Assembly: GCA_902526005.1 (NCBI GenBank)
Contig: CABZIW010000003.1
Coordinates: 92,656 to 156,655, forward strand
From: an uncultured Pelagibacteraceae bacterium
GTDB lineage: Bacteria; Pseudomonadota; Alphaproteobacteria; Pelagibacterales; AG-422-B15
Length of the DNA stretch: 64,000 nucleotides
Reading direction: 5' to 3'
The notes under the pieces are model-generated. The model ran no database searches, was not told the DNA's origin, and saw nothing but the letters and a program-made list of their open reading frames with translations. The position numbers and the translations under genes are program-made. The first letter of the stretch is position 1. Every line of letters begins with the position of its first letter. Of the stretch, positions 10,642 to 19,065 are shown piece by piece.

Positions 10642-11955
10642 ATGATAAATGAAAAATTGATACTTCCTTGTGGTGCTGAAATTAAAAATAGATTTCTTAA
10701 ATCAGCAATGACTGAGGGTTTAGCAACAAGTGATGCGACAGCAAATAGAAGACATAATAATCTCTATGAAAGATGGGCTAAAGGTGGAATAGGAATTTCT
10801 GTTACAGGAAATGTTCAGGTTGATCATCGATATATTGAACGAGCTGGTAATGTTGTAATTGAAGGAAAACAGTCTAATGAAAGTTTGGCTGCTTTAGCCG
10901 ACTGGTCAAAAGCTGGAACACAAAATAATACTCACCTATGGATGCAATTAAGTCATGCTGGCAGACAGACGCCTTTTAGTATTAACAAAGAGAGCAGGGC
11001 GCCCTCAGTTCAACCTTTGCCAACACTGGGAGGAATACTAAAATTTGGAGTACCAAAAGAGCTAAGCCAATCCGAAATCTTGAATATAATTGATCAATTT
11101 GTTAATGCGGCTGAGGTTGCAAAGCAAACAGGATTCACTGGTGTTCAACTTCATTCAGCACATGGTTATCTTCTCTCAGAATTTTTATCACCAAATGTTA
11201 ACCAACGAACTGATGAGTGGGGAGGCAGTATAGAAAATCGATCAAGATTACTAATTACAACAATTGAAGCGATCCGAGAAAAAGTTGGAAGCAATTTTCC
11301 TATTTCAATTAAACTTAATTCAAGTGATTTTCAAAAAGGGGGATTTTCTCACGAAGAAAGTATTGAAGTTGCTAAAATATTAAATAATACATCATTAGAT
11401 TTACTTGAAATTTCAGGTGGAACTTATGAAAATTTTACTGCCTTAGAAATTGATTCATTGAACCTTAAAAAAGCAAAAACAATCAAACCTCAGCGCAGCA
11501 CAAAAGTAAGAGAAGCTTATTTCTTGAAATATGCTGAAGCAATAAAAGAAGTTATATCAATTCCTTTGGCGGTAACTGGGGGATTTCGTTCTACCGAGGG
11601 GATGAATCATGCCCTTCAAAGTGGTGCTTGTGATGTAATTGGTTTGGGTAGACCACTTTGCTCTGAGCCCGATATTGTAAATGAATTAATAAGTGGTGAA
11701 AAAAAATCAGCAACTCTATATGAAAATATGTTGGAATTTGGTCCGTGGATACTTGGCTTAAACAGCCCGATATCACTTATGCGATCTAATAATAAAGCTG
11801 CTCAAGTTTATTGGTGTTATCGACAAATATTGAAAATTGCTGACGGCAATGAGGTTGATACAAAGTTGGGACTTTTTAAAGCATTTCTGGATCACTTTAG
11901 AGACGACTCTGCTAATAGCAAAAAGTATAAAGCCTTTTGGAAAGATTTAGATTGA
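10642..11955 (+). CDS. NADH:flavin oxidoreductase, Old Yellow Enzyme family
   Basis: An FMN-dependent ene-reductase-like TIM barrel, 437 aa. The family signature is clear around residue 170-205: GVQLHSAHGYLLSEFLSPN followed by NQRTDEWGGSIENRSR. The N-terminal segment NRFLKSAMTEGLA is the usual FMN-facing start, and the C-terminal phosphate-binding strand is VTGGFRS followed by DVIGLGRPL. A TTG at 10630 would add four residues; I prefer the ATG at 10642. Many relatives reduce alpha,beta-unsaturated carbonyls; the physiological substrate here is unknown. No C-terminal 4Fe-4S/FAD domain (as in 2,4-dienoyl-CoA reductase) is present. Confidence 0.92.
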   Translation: MINEKLILPCGAEIKNRFLKSAMTEGLATSDATANRRHNNLYERWAKGGIGISVTGNVQVDHRYIERAGNVVIEGKQSNESLAALADWSKAGTQNNTHLWMQLSHAGRQTPFSINKESRAPSVQPLPTLGGILKFGVPKELSQSEILNIIDQFVNAAEVAKQTGFTGVQLHSAHGYLLSEFLSPNVNQRTDEWGGSIENRSRLLITTIEAIREKVGSNFPISIKLNSSDFQKGGFSHEESIEVAKILNNTSLDLLEISGGTYENFTALEIDSLNLKKAKTIKPQRSTKVREAYFLKYAEAIKEVISIPLAVTGGFRSTEGMNHALQSGACDVIGLGRPLCSEPDIVNELISGEKKSATLYENMLEFGPWILGLNSPISLMRSNNKAAQVYWCYRQILKIADGNEVDTKLGLFKAFLDHFRDDSANSKKYKAFWKDLD

Positions 11956-12482
11956 AAAGAATAATTTTTATACTGTTACTTTTAAATTCATCTTTTGTAT
12001 TGGCTGATCAAAAAGATAGCCGACTGAACAGTTTGTTTGATGAGTTATTTTTAAGTAATGACAATATGCAAGCCAGTTCTATTTTAGCTGACATTTGGAA
12101 TATATGGTCTATTGCAGAAAATGTTGAAGCCCAAAAAATATTTGATGAAGGCAACAAAATGATGGATCGTGGAAGTTTAGAAGAAGCAATAGCTTTATTT
12201 ACGCAGGTAATCGATCTTAAGCCTGATTTTGCAGAAGGTTGGAATAAAAGAGCTACTGTTCTCTTTTTAAAAGGTGAGTTAGAGGCTTCAATTCTTGATA
12301 TCCAAAAAACTCTTGAACTAGAACCAAGGCACTTTGGAGCACTTGATGGACTTGCGGAAATCTATTTAATTCAAGATGATCTTTTGGGAGCTGCAGCAAC
12401 GTATAAAAGAATTCTAGAAATTATTCCAACAAGTAAAAAATCTCAAGACCGACTCAAATTAATTAACGAACTTATTGTTTAA
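11952..12482 (+). CDS. Secreted tetratricopeptide-repeat protein
   Basis: About 176 residues: a signal peptide (MKRIIFILLLLNSSFVLA, cleavage after ALA-like site) followed by three TPR units between about residues 60 and 165, with typical spacing in DEGNKMMDRGSLEEAIALF, NKRATVLFLKGELEASI and GLAEIYLIQDDLLGAAATY. The chosen start is a TTG at 11952 that overlaps the preceding stop (TTGA); a further TTG at 11937 is also in frame. It is periplasmic and probably mediates protein contacts. No lipobox Cys. Similar small TPR proteins are common in alphaproteobacteria without a defined role. Confidence 0.8.
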   Translation: MKRIIFILLLLNSSFVLADQKDSRLNSLFDELFLSNDNMQASSILADIWNIWSIAENVEAQKIFDEGNKMMDRGSLEEAIALFTQVIDLKPDFAEGWNKRATVLFLKGELEASILDIQKTLELEPRHFGALDGLAEIYLIQDDLLGAAATYKRILEIIPTSKKSQDRLKLINELIV

Positions 12483-12484
12483 CA

Positions 12485-13045
12485 ATGTGTGGGCGTTTCG
12501 TTCTCTCTGACAAAAAAGTTATTAAAGATAAATTTAATGTTGAACTAGCACCCTCATATAATATAGCTCCTTCACAAGATGTATTGGTTATAAAACCAGA
12601 TCCTGTTTTTATGAAATGGTCATATTCACCAAAATGGAAAGACGATATGAACTTGATTAATTGTCGTCACGAAACATTATTAGAAAAGCCTTCTTTTAAG
12701 GGATCACTTAGATGTGTTTTTCTTGCAAATGGTTGGTATGAATGGCAGAGGCAAAATAACTCTAAAACCCCTTTTTTCCATTATATTGAAAATGAATTGC
12801 TGTATTTTGCTGGTATTTATAATTTAAACAGTGGATGTGCTGTCGTAACTTGCCAGTCAAGTGAAACTGTCTCTCATGTGCATCATAGACAACCTTTACT
12901 TTTAGATGAGTCTCAAACAACTGAATGGATAGAAGGAAAGCACGAAATTAAAAGAAAAAAAGACGATCAAGTTCAAGTTTATGAAGTCTCAAAAAATGTT
13001 AATAGTCCTCGTAACAATAGCCCTGAGTTGTTAGAAAAATCTTAA
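12485..13045 (+). CDS. SRAP domain protein (YedK/HMCES type)
   Basis: A 186-residue SOS-response-associated peptidase domain protein, which forms a covalent crosslink to abasic sites in single-stranded DNA through Cys2. Key residues are present: MCGRF at the start exposes Cys2 after Met removal, the RHETLLEKPSF segment, Glu in ANGWYEWQR, and His in HHRQPLLL. Slightly shorter than the E. coli homologue (about 220 aa). The start is fixed by Cys2. It lies 2 bp after the TPR gene; no LexA-like box was recognised upstream. Confidence 0.93.
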   Translation: MCGRFVLSDKKVIKDKFNVELAPSYNIAPSQDVLVIKPDPVFMKWSYSPKWKDDMNLINCRHETLLEKPSFKGSLRCVFLANGWYEWQRQNNSKTPFFHYIENELLYFAGIYNLNSGCAVVTCQSSETVSHVHHRQPLLLDESQTTEWIEGKHEIKRKKDDQVQVYEVSKNVNSPRNNSPELLEKS

Positions 13046-13061
13046 TCTGTATAATTACAGA

Positions 13062-14666
13062 ATGAGTAAATTTTATGCTTTCATAGACAGCACTTTTATT
13101 GATTTAGGACGGCAATTTAAATTAAGTTATCTACCGCCTTTGATGATATATGTTGCTGCTGGTGTTTCAGGTTTAACTGGAATCGTTGGAACCTTTTTTG
13201 TCAAAGATTATCTAAATCTTTCGGCTGCTTTTTTAGCTGGGCTTGGTTTTTGGGCAGGAATTCCTTGGGCATTAAAAATGCCGCTTGGTCATTTAGTTGA
13301 CCTAATCTGGGAAAGAAAAAATTACCTTGTATATGTAGGTGCATCACTCATCGCTTTAAGTCTTGCTATCATGTACGGCCTTATTATTCATACTGACTTC
13401 ATGGTAAGGTACTTAAGTGTTGAAAGTTGGTATGTTATTAGCGTTCTCTTAGCTCCGATAGGTTATGTGGTTCAAGACGTTGTTGCTGATGCAATGACTG
13501 TTGAAGCAGTCCCAAACATAGATCCAAAAGGAAATCAATACTCACCTGATGTAATAAAAAACATGCATACCACCATGCAGACACTAGGCAGATTTGCTAT
13601 TATTGGCGGTACAGTAATTGTTGCATTAATTAATGTTGTTATTTTCAGTAGCGTTGAGGCTGAAACAGAACAAGAAAAAATAATTTTGTACGGGAATATT
13701 TATCTCTTCGCATTGATCATTCCGATCATATCAATATTAGGGGTATTACTTTCAATTTATTTAAAAAAGAAAAAAAACGATCAACTTTCAAAGTTAGGAA
13801 TAGATTATCAAATCGAAATTGAAAAAACTAAGGTTGATTGGTGGATACTTGGAGGTTCTCTCTTTTTTGTAATTTTTACACTTAGCGTGGGAGGATTTAA
13901 TCTTCCGTATGCACAAGAGATCGTATTCATTGGATCAGTAAGTATTATATTTTTTCTGATGGCTAAATTAATGCGTGAACTTCCTGAGTCGATGCGACTC
14001 ACAATTTTGGGAACTGCAATTATAATATTTATTTTCAGAGCCATGCCAGGCCCAGGCCCAGGACTTACCTGGTTTGAGATTGATAATTTAGGATTTGATG
14101 AGCAGTTTTTTTCTGTGCTTTCTCTTCTTGCCTCCTGTTTGACTTTACTTGGCATCATTATTTTAAGGCCTTTTATGGTCAATAACTCAATTGCAAAAAT
14201 TATAGTGATATTATCAATTGCTGGAGCAGTATTATTTTTGCCAAGTGTTGGCATGTATTATGGATTTCATGAATGGACTTCATCATTAACAAACGATGTT
14301 GTAGATGCACGGTTTATTGCAATATTTAATACAGCTTTAGAATCACCTTTGGGACAAGTTTCAATGATTCCACTTCTTGCGTGGATTGCAAGAAATGCTC
14401 CAGCTCATCTAAAGGCTACATTTTTTGCTGTATTTGCATCGTTCACAAATTTAGCTCTATCCGCAAGTGCGTTGCTTACAAAGTATCTCAATCAAATTTA
14501 CGAAGTAACAAGGGAAGTCAAGGATAAGGTCACAAATGAGATACTCTCCATAGCTGATTATTCTGACCTTGGTATTTTATTGATTGTTGTAACTCTGCTC
14601 ACTCTTTTGGTACCAACAATTTCTGTTATAATCATTCAAAAAACTAGTTTAAAAACAGATGAATAA
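13062..14666 (+). CDS. MFS-type transporter, BT1 (folate/biopterin transporter)-like
   Basis: A 534-residue integral membrane protein with about 12 to 14 hydrophobic segments. The N-terminal half carries GLTGIVGTFFVKDYLNLSAAFLA-type helices and the segment WALKMPLGHLVDLIWERKNY between helices 2 and 3, similar to the loop of BT1 family carriers, and the motif GYVVQDVVADAMTVE resembles the conserved DxxADA of that family. BT1 proteins carry folates or pterins in protozoa and plants; in bacteria the substrate is not established. The assignment to MFS is firm, to BT1 likely. Confidence 0.75.
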   Translation: MSKFYAFIDSTFIDLGRQFKLSYLPPLMIYVAAGVSGLTGIVGTFFVKDYLNLSAAFLAGLGFWAGIPWALKMPLGHLVDLIWERKNYLVYVGASLIALSLAIMYGLIIHTDFMVRYLSVESWYVISVLLAPIGYVVQDVVADAMTVEAVPNIDPKGNQYSPDVIKNMHTTMQTLGRFAIIGGTVIVALINVVIFSSVEAETEQEKIILYGNIYLFALIIPIISILGVLLSIYLKKKKNDQLSKLGIDYQIEIEKTKVDWWILGGSLFFVIFTLSVGGFNLPYAQEIVFIGSVSIIFFLMAKLMRELPESMRLTILGTAIIIFIFRAMPGPGPGLTWFEIDNLGFDEQFFSVLSLLASCLTLLGIIILRPFMVNNSIAKIIVILSIAGAVLFLPSVGMYYGFHEWTSSLTNDVVDARFIAIFNTALESPLGQVSMIPLLAWIARNAPAHLKATFFAVFASFTNLALSASALLTKYLNQIYEVTREVKDKVTNEILSIADYSDLGILLIVVTLLTLLVPTISVIIIQKTSLKTDE

Positions 14667-14669
14667 TTA

Positions 14670-14837
14670 ATGAAAAATGTATTACAGATTCTTGGTGTTT
14701 TTTTTGTAGGCGCCCTTATAGGTTTTATTTTATTGAGCTTTGGTCTGTCGGTTGATATCTCAATGATGACAGGTACGGTTGTAATTCTTGTACTGGCTTA
14801 CCTTGTTACTAAACAAAACAATAAGGAAAGAAAATAA
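14670..14837 (+). CDS. Small two-helix membrane protein, 55 residues
   Basis: An open frame starting with ATG 3 bp after the transporter stop and ending in a TAATG overlap with the next gene. It encodes a 55-residue protein with two hydrophobic segments (ILGVFFVGALIGFILLSF and MMTGTVVILVLAYLV) and a charged tail KQNNKERK. The tight packing on both sides, with shared TAATG, argues that it is translated. No family recognised; it may assist the adjacent transporter, which is only a guess from position. Confidence 0.7.
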   Translation: MKNVLQILGVFFVGALIGFILLSFGLSVDISMMTGTVVILVLAYLVTKQNNKERK

Positions 14838-15691
14838 TGGTTCAAATTCCAAGCGATCAAATTAAATCTAGAGAAATACTAAATTGGAAGGGTTTGCATT
14901 TATTTCATTTTAGAACTTCATCATGTTCACAAAAACTTAGGATTTATTTAAATTTAAAAAAAATTTCATGGACACCTCACAGCATTAATCTTGCTACAGG
15001 AAAAAACTATTCAGAATTCTTTCTAGGTATTAATCCTAAAGGCCTGGTTCCTGTTCTCGTGGATGATGGTCGTGTAGAAATTGAGAGCAATGATATTCTC
15101 ATGTATCTCGAGGATAAATTTCCTGAAAACCCACTTGTTCCTGACTCCGATAAAACAGAAATTGGCACGTTACTGAAAGAAGAAGATGATTTGCATGAGG
15201 ATATAAGAAATATTGCTTATCGATATATGTTTGGTGGACTCGGCAAAAAAGACCCTGCTGAATTAGATGCGTTTGAAAAATATAAATCATCTAATAGTGA
15301 GCTGGACTATCTTAAATTAAAAGAAGTAAAGTTTTATAAGTCATTTCGTGAAAATGGAATAACTGATGAAGCAGTTAAAAACTCACTAAATAATTTTTGT
15401 AAATGTTATGATAAATACGAATCTCTATTAAATAAGCAAAAATACTTAATGGGCAATAATCTTTCAATGCTTGATCTTGCCTGGTTTATTTATACATATA
15501 GGCTTTATGTCTCAGGATTTCCATTTAAAGACCGTTACCCAAAAATATCTGAATGGTTTCTTGATCTTTATTCTCGGAAAGAATTTTTTAAAGAGGTTAA
15601 TGATCCATTACCTCTAAAGCTAATTAGGCTTTACGCTAAGACATCAACATCGTTGGGTGGAAAGTCAATTAAAGCCCTGCTTTCAAAATAA
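14837..15691 (+). CDS. Glutathione S-transferase-like protein
   Basis: A 284-residue protein with an N-terminal thioredoxin-fold GST domain (about 20-100): HLFHFRTSSCSQKLRIYLN, then NPKGLVPVLVDDG, then the glutathione-contacting IESNDILMYLEDKFP. A helical C-terminal domain follows, with the typical LMGNNLSMLDLAWF capping motif around 212-225. The residue at the catalytic Ser/Cys position is in TSSCSQ. Substrate unknown. Its start shares TAATG with the small membrane protein and its stop shares TAATG with the next gene, so it is in the middle of a coupled unit. Confidence 0.88.
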   Translation: MVQIPSDQIKSREILNWKGLHLFHFRTSSCSQKLRIYLNLKKISWTPHSINLATGKNYSEFFLGINPKGLVPVLVDDGRVEIESNDILMYLEDKFPENPLVPDSDKTEIGTLLKEEDDLHEDIRNIAYRYMFGGLGKKDPAELDAFEKYKSSNSELDYLKLKEVKFYKSFRENGITDEAVKNSLNNFCKCYDKYESLLNKQKYLMGNNLSMLDLAWFIYTYRLYVSGFPFKDRYPKISEWFLDLYSRKEFFKEVNDPLPLKLIRLYAKTSTSLGGKSIKALLSK

Positions 15692-17013
15692 TGACTGCCC
15701 TAGACAGATTATCCATACTTGAGGGATACTATAAATCTCACTGGCCTGTTGAATGTGGTGGAAATCGACGTCAAAAGGCAACTAAAGGATCGTTGAACGC
15801 TCGTGAAAAAAAAGCTGTTGTACAAAGCATACGAAATGAACGCTGGAATGTTATGACAATTTATCGCGATAATAATGAAATTTTTTTGGGCGGTACGATG
15901 CCAAGCTTTACAGGTCCAGAACCATTTGGATGGCTTCAAAAAATTGAACCTGAATCTTTGGAAATATTAGGGGAAACGCCAAAATTACCATGCGGTGATC
16001 ACGTCTGGTGTGGCGCTATTGCAGCACATCAAAACGGCAATATCATCAAGGTTAATGGAAACTACATGCATAGTATTTCAAAAGAATGTGAAGTGATTAA
16101 AGAGTCAAAATTACCCATTGATCAGGCGCATAACGGTTTACTAATATTATCAGATGGAACAATCGTCACTAAAGATTTACGTTTAGAAGGTCAAGGTTAT
16201 TCAACAATTACAAGATTAGATCAAAATCTAGATGTTTTACATGAACCCATGCAATTGCCTGAGGGTTCTATGGGAAGAATTGCATCAGACAAAACAGAAG
16301 ATGGCGAGTTCATTTTTATTCCAGGTATCGAAAAAATATGGAAAATAAAAGTTCTGCCTAACAATCTAGAAGTTACTTCAGACTGGTCACCCTATTATAG
16401 GAAATCAAATGATGATCAAGGATTATCATGGGATGGCTGTATATCAGATGGATCACTCTGGCTGATGAATAACGGAGACATCGACTCATTAAGAGCGATT
16501 TATTCAACACATCCAAATGGTAGATTTAAAACTGCACCAAAAGAATTAAGTTGGAGACGTCCTGCTCCTTGGTCATGTAAGCAAAGGCTTTATAGATTTG
16601 ATTTAATGTCAGAACAATTTGAATATATCGAACCATTTGAACATCATGGAGGGGGTATTATTGCACCACCCGTAAATATTCCCGAATGTAATATCTGTGT
16701 ATGCTGGGATAGTATAAATGGTGGCATAGCAGGTATTGATACATCAAATAACTCGTTAAAAAAATCTTGGAAGGTTGATAGTCTTAGACCAACAATGCAA
16801 CCGGTTGTGTTTCCTGAAAGCAAAGAGCTAGTAATTAATAGTTTCGAAAATAATGACGATCACTTAGTGGTAATAGACCTATCTAGTGGAGAAATACTCT
16901 CAAAGGTTGCACTCAATTCACCTCTTGCCAATGGCATGTTTTTAACGCCAGGCTTAAAGAATGATATTTTTTATTGCTCAACAAGAACCTTTGCACGAGT
17001 ATCTTGGAAGTAA
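15691..17013 (+). CDS. Conserved-looking hypothetical protein, possible beta-propeller
   Basis: 440 residues, no recognised family. No signal peptide or transmembrane segment, so cytoplasmic. Repeated short strand-turn-strand patterns (GNIIKVNGNY, GTIVTKDLRL, GSLWLMNNGD, GGIAGIDTSNNSLKKSW, DHLVVIDLSSGEILSKV) suggest a six- or seven-bladed propeller of the SMP-30/PQQ/WD type. Notable are cysteine- and histidine-rich spots (CGDHVWCGAIAAH, PECNICVCW, EHHGGGI) that could bind a metal. It is coupled by TAATG to the GST-like gene. It could be a hydrolase or lactonase; this is a guess. The gene itself is real, given length and context. Confidence 0.75.
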   Translation: MTALDRLSILEGYYKSHWPVECGGNRRQKATKGSLNAREKKAVVQSIRNERWNVMTIYRDNNEIFLGGTMPSFTGPEPFGWLQKIEPESLEILGETPKLPCGDHVWCGAIAAHQNGNIIKVNGNYMHSISKECEVIKESKLPIDQAHNGLLILSDGTIVTKDLRLEGQGYSTITRLDQNLDVLHEPMQLPEGSMGRIASDKTEDGEFIFIPGIEKIWKIKVLPNNLEVTSDWSPYYRKSNDDQGLSWDGCISDGSLWLMNNGDIDSLRAIYSTHPNGRFKTAPKELSWRRPAPWSCKQRLYRFDLMSEQFEYIEPFEHHGGGIIAPPVNIPECNICVCWDSINGGIAGIDTSNNSLKKSWKVDSLRPTMQPVVFPESKELVINSFENNDDHLVVIDLSSGEILSKVALNSPLANGMFLTPGLKNDIFYCSTRTFARVSWK

Positions 17014-17091
17014 ATTTGAACTAATATTTATTCTTTCAAAGGTAAGTATTTTAATTAGAATTTGTAAAAAACAAAATATAGGAGACAAAAT

Positions 17092-17385
17092 ATGGAATTT
17101 TGTAATGCCGTGAGGTTTAAAGTTAAAGAAGGTTATGAAGAAGAATACTTAGAAATAAACAAAAGTTTTGAAAATTTACCGGGTCAGAAAATGAGTCGTC
17201 TTTTTAAAACAGGAGACCGTACATATTGTTTTATTGGAATTTGGGAATCTGAGGAAGCTATAGCCGCTCAAAGAGAAAATATGATTGGAAACTTGGATAA
17301 AGTTAGACACTTACTAGAGGAATTATCTCCTGAATTAGGCGTAACTGATCCTGTTTCAGGAACGGTTGTTCTTGATTATAGCTGA
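17092..17385 (+). CDS. Antibiotic biosynthesis monooxygenase-like (dimeric alpha-beta barrel) protein
   Basis: 97 residues with the ferredoxin-like alpha/beta layout of the ABM or DUF-type dimeric barrels: strand VRFKVKEGYEEEYLEINKS, strand RTYCFIGIWESEEAIAAQR, helix MIGNLDKVRHLLEELSP and a final strand SGTVVLDYS. Members are small monooxygenases or stress proteins; many have no known substrate. A good ribosome binding site (AGGAGA, 7 bp upstream of the ATG) supports the start. It is separated by 78 bp from the preceding gene, so it may have its own promoter. Confidence 0.7.
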   Translation: MEFCNAVRFKVKEGYEEEYLEINKSFENLPGQKMSRLFKTGDRTYCFIGIWESEEAIAAQRENMIGNLDKVRHLLEELSPELGVTDPVSGTVVLDYS

Positions 17386-17407
17386 TAAATCAGGTTAAAA
17401 TCTTTCT

Positions 17408-17539
17408 ATGCATTTAGATTTACCAGAGCTGTTATTTGGCATACCTTTGCACTTAACACTTTTGTGTATTTCTAAATTTTACGCAAATAGATCATATGAT
17501 GAAGCAGCAAGATATTTTAGTAAGGCGAGTAAAGTTTAA
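17408..17539 (+). CDS. Possible 43-residue hypothetical protein
   Basis: A short frame from ATG 17408 to TAA 17539 in the 261-bp gap between two clear genes, encoding an amphipathic/hydrophobic start (LPELLFGIPLHLTLLCISKFY) and a helical tail DEAARYFSKASKV. No family and no convincing ribosome binding site. The rest of this gap (17540-17646) shows only AT-rich sequence with a small inverted repeat (TTAAGT/ACTTAA near 17595). Confidence 0.3.
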   Translation: MHLDLPELLFGIPLHLTLLCISKFYANRSYDEAARYFSKASKV

Positions 17540-17646
17540 AAATTTGCTTCCACCTGTAATTAAGCTAGTCATCAAAAGAAAATGTAATTTAAGTTTAATT
17601 GACTTAAACAAAACAATTAGATCATCTAAAACATATCATTAATAAT

Positions 17647-18435
17647 ATGAGCTTAACCGATGAAGGACATTACGGCCCAAAACAACTAAACATGCTCAAA
17701 ACTGTCTGGGGTGAGGGTTTTCTATCACCTGGTGGGACAGAAGAAATTGATCAGATTTTAAAAGGATTAAATCTAAAAAATAAAAAAGTTCTAGATATTG
17801 GATGTGGAACGGGCGGTGCAGTTTTTCATATGATTGAAAAATATGGTGCAAAAGAAGTTATTGGAATAGATCCAGAACCGTTAGTAATTGAAACAGCAAA
17901 TAATTTAGCATTAAAGAAAAATTTATCTGATAAAGCAAAATTTATTTGTACAAAGCCTGGAGAATATAAATTTGAAGATAAAAGTTTTGAGGCAGTATTT
18001 AGTAAAGAAGCATTTTTACATATTATCGATAAAAAAAACTTGCTTAAAGAAATAAACGAGATCTTAGCTGACAATGGTATTCTTGCGGTTGGTGATTGGA
18101 TGAGAAATGATGACAACGAACCATCAGAGCAGATGAGAGAATATATTGCCGCAGAAGGCCTCGATATGTTCATGTGCTCATTAGAAAAGTACGAAAGTCT
18201 TTTAAAAGAAACAGGATTTAAAGTTCTCTCACTAAATGATCGTAATGAATGGTATCTCGAAAAAGTTAAGACAGAAATATCAGATATAAGAGGGCCACTT
18301 TATGATGATGTTGTAAATCTAATAGGAAAAGAAGAGGCAGACGGTGCACTTGAAATTTGGGAAAAACTTCTTGGTGTTGTGGAAAAAGGGGAACATCGCC
18401 CCGGTAATTTTCAAGCTGTAAAAATTTCAACCTAA
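17647..18435 (+). CDS. Class I SAM-dependent methyltransferase
   Basis: 262 residues with a Rossmann methyltransferase core: motif I VLDIGCGTGGAVFHM at about 50-65, acidic end of strand 2 GIDPEP, and motif post-I/IV around FEAVFSKEAFLHI. The front segment GHYGPKQLNMLKTVWGEGF and the whole arrangement resemble phosphoethanolamine, sarcosine or dimethylglycine N-methyltransferases (small-molecule amine methylation), where the sequence near the N-terminus closes over the active site. Substrate therefore perhaps an amine, but not proven. Followed after 1 bp by the TIGR03643 gene. Confidence 0.85.
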   Translation: MSLTDEGHYGPKQLNMLKTVWGEGFLSPGGTEEIDQILKGLNLKNKKVLDIGCGTGGAVFHMIEKYGAKEVIGIDPEPLVIETANNLALKKNLSDKAKFICTKPGEYKFEDKSFEAVFSKEAFLHIIDKKNLLKEINEILADNGILAVGDWMRNDDNEPSEQMREYIAAEGLDMFMCSLEKYESLLKETGFKVLSLNDRNEWYLEKVKTEISDIRGPLYDDVVNLIGKEEADGALEIWEKLLGVVEKGEHRPGNFQAVKIST

Positions 18436-18436
18436 A

Positions 18437-18676
18437 ATGGACAATAAACTATCGCAGTCAGACATCGATCGCGTTATAGAAATGGCCTGGGAAGATAGAA
18501 CAACTTTCGCTGATATTAGGAAACAATTTGGAATACAAGAGAAAGAAGTTATTAAATTAATGAAAGAGAATATGAAAAGGTCCTCTTTTTTAATGTGGAG
18601 AAAGCGAGTAAGGGGAAGAAAAACTAAAATTAGTCCAATTTCAGATCGATTTAAATCATCTAATCAGAAATCATAG
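18437..18676 (+). CDS. TIGR03643 family protein
   Basis: 79 residues matching the small TIGR03643/DUF2805 family: DIDRVIEMAWEDRTTFADI, then QFGIQEKEVIKLM, then SSFLMWRKRVRGRKTK. The first part looks like a helix-turn-helix and the C-terminal half is highly basic, so nucleic-acid binding is likely, but no function is established for the family. Tightly packed between the methyltransferase (1 bp) and the rhodanese (2 bp). Confidence 0.85.
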   Translation: MDNKLSQSDIDRVIEMAWEDRTTFADIRKQFGIQEKEVIKLMKENMKRSSFLMWRKRVRGRKTKISPISDRFKSSNQKS

Positions 18677-18678
18677 TA

Positions 18679-19065
18679 ATGAGTAATATAAAAAATATAT
18701 CTGCAGAAAATTGTTATAGCACAATTAAAGAAAATAAAGATGCATATCTAGTTGATGTACGCACACCTTACGAATGGGAAACATTTGGAAGAGTGGATGA
18801 TGGCTCGTTTGATGCTCAATATATAGAGTTAACTCTCATTAATGAAGAGGGTGATGAAAACACTAATTTTTTAGATCAATTCAATTCTTATGGAGTATCA
18901 AAAAATTCTGAAATTTTCTTTATTTGTAAGTCAGGGGCAAGGTCCATGCATGCCGCTTTAATATTAGAGTCAAATGGTTATAACAATCTTTACAATGTTG
19001 AAGATGGATTCGTTATTGGCTGGAAACCAAGTGGCTTGCCGTCAAAATTATTTAAAAAGATTTAA
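18679..19065 (+). CDS. Rhodanese-like domain protein
   Basis: A 128-residue single-domain sulfurtransferase-like protein. The pattern AYLVDVRTPYEWETFGRV is the CH2A region, and the active-site loop is ICKSGARSMHAA, with the catalytic Cys at about residue 95. It may carry persulfide sulfur; the acceptor is unknown. Its stop codon overlaps by 4 nt the stop of the convergent mlaC gene. Confidence 0.9.
   Translation: MSNIKNISAENCYSTIKENKDAYLVDVRTPYEWETFGRVDDGSFDAQYIELTLINEEGDENTNFLDQFNSYGVSKNSEIFFICKSGARSMHAALILESNGYNNLYNVEDGFVIGWKPSGLPSKLFKKI

Noticed and set aside
13808..14254. Minus-strand frame of 148 codons inside the transporter gene
   Set aside because: Antisense to a membrane protein gene with a clear family pattern; no supporting signal.
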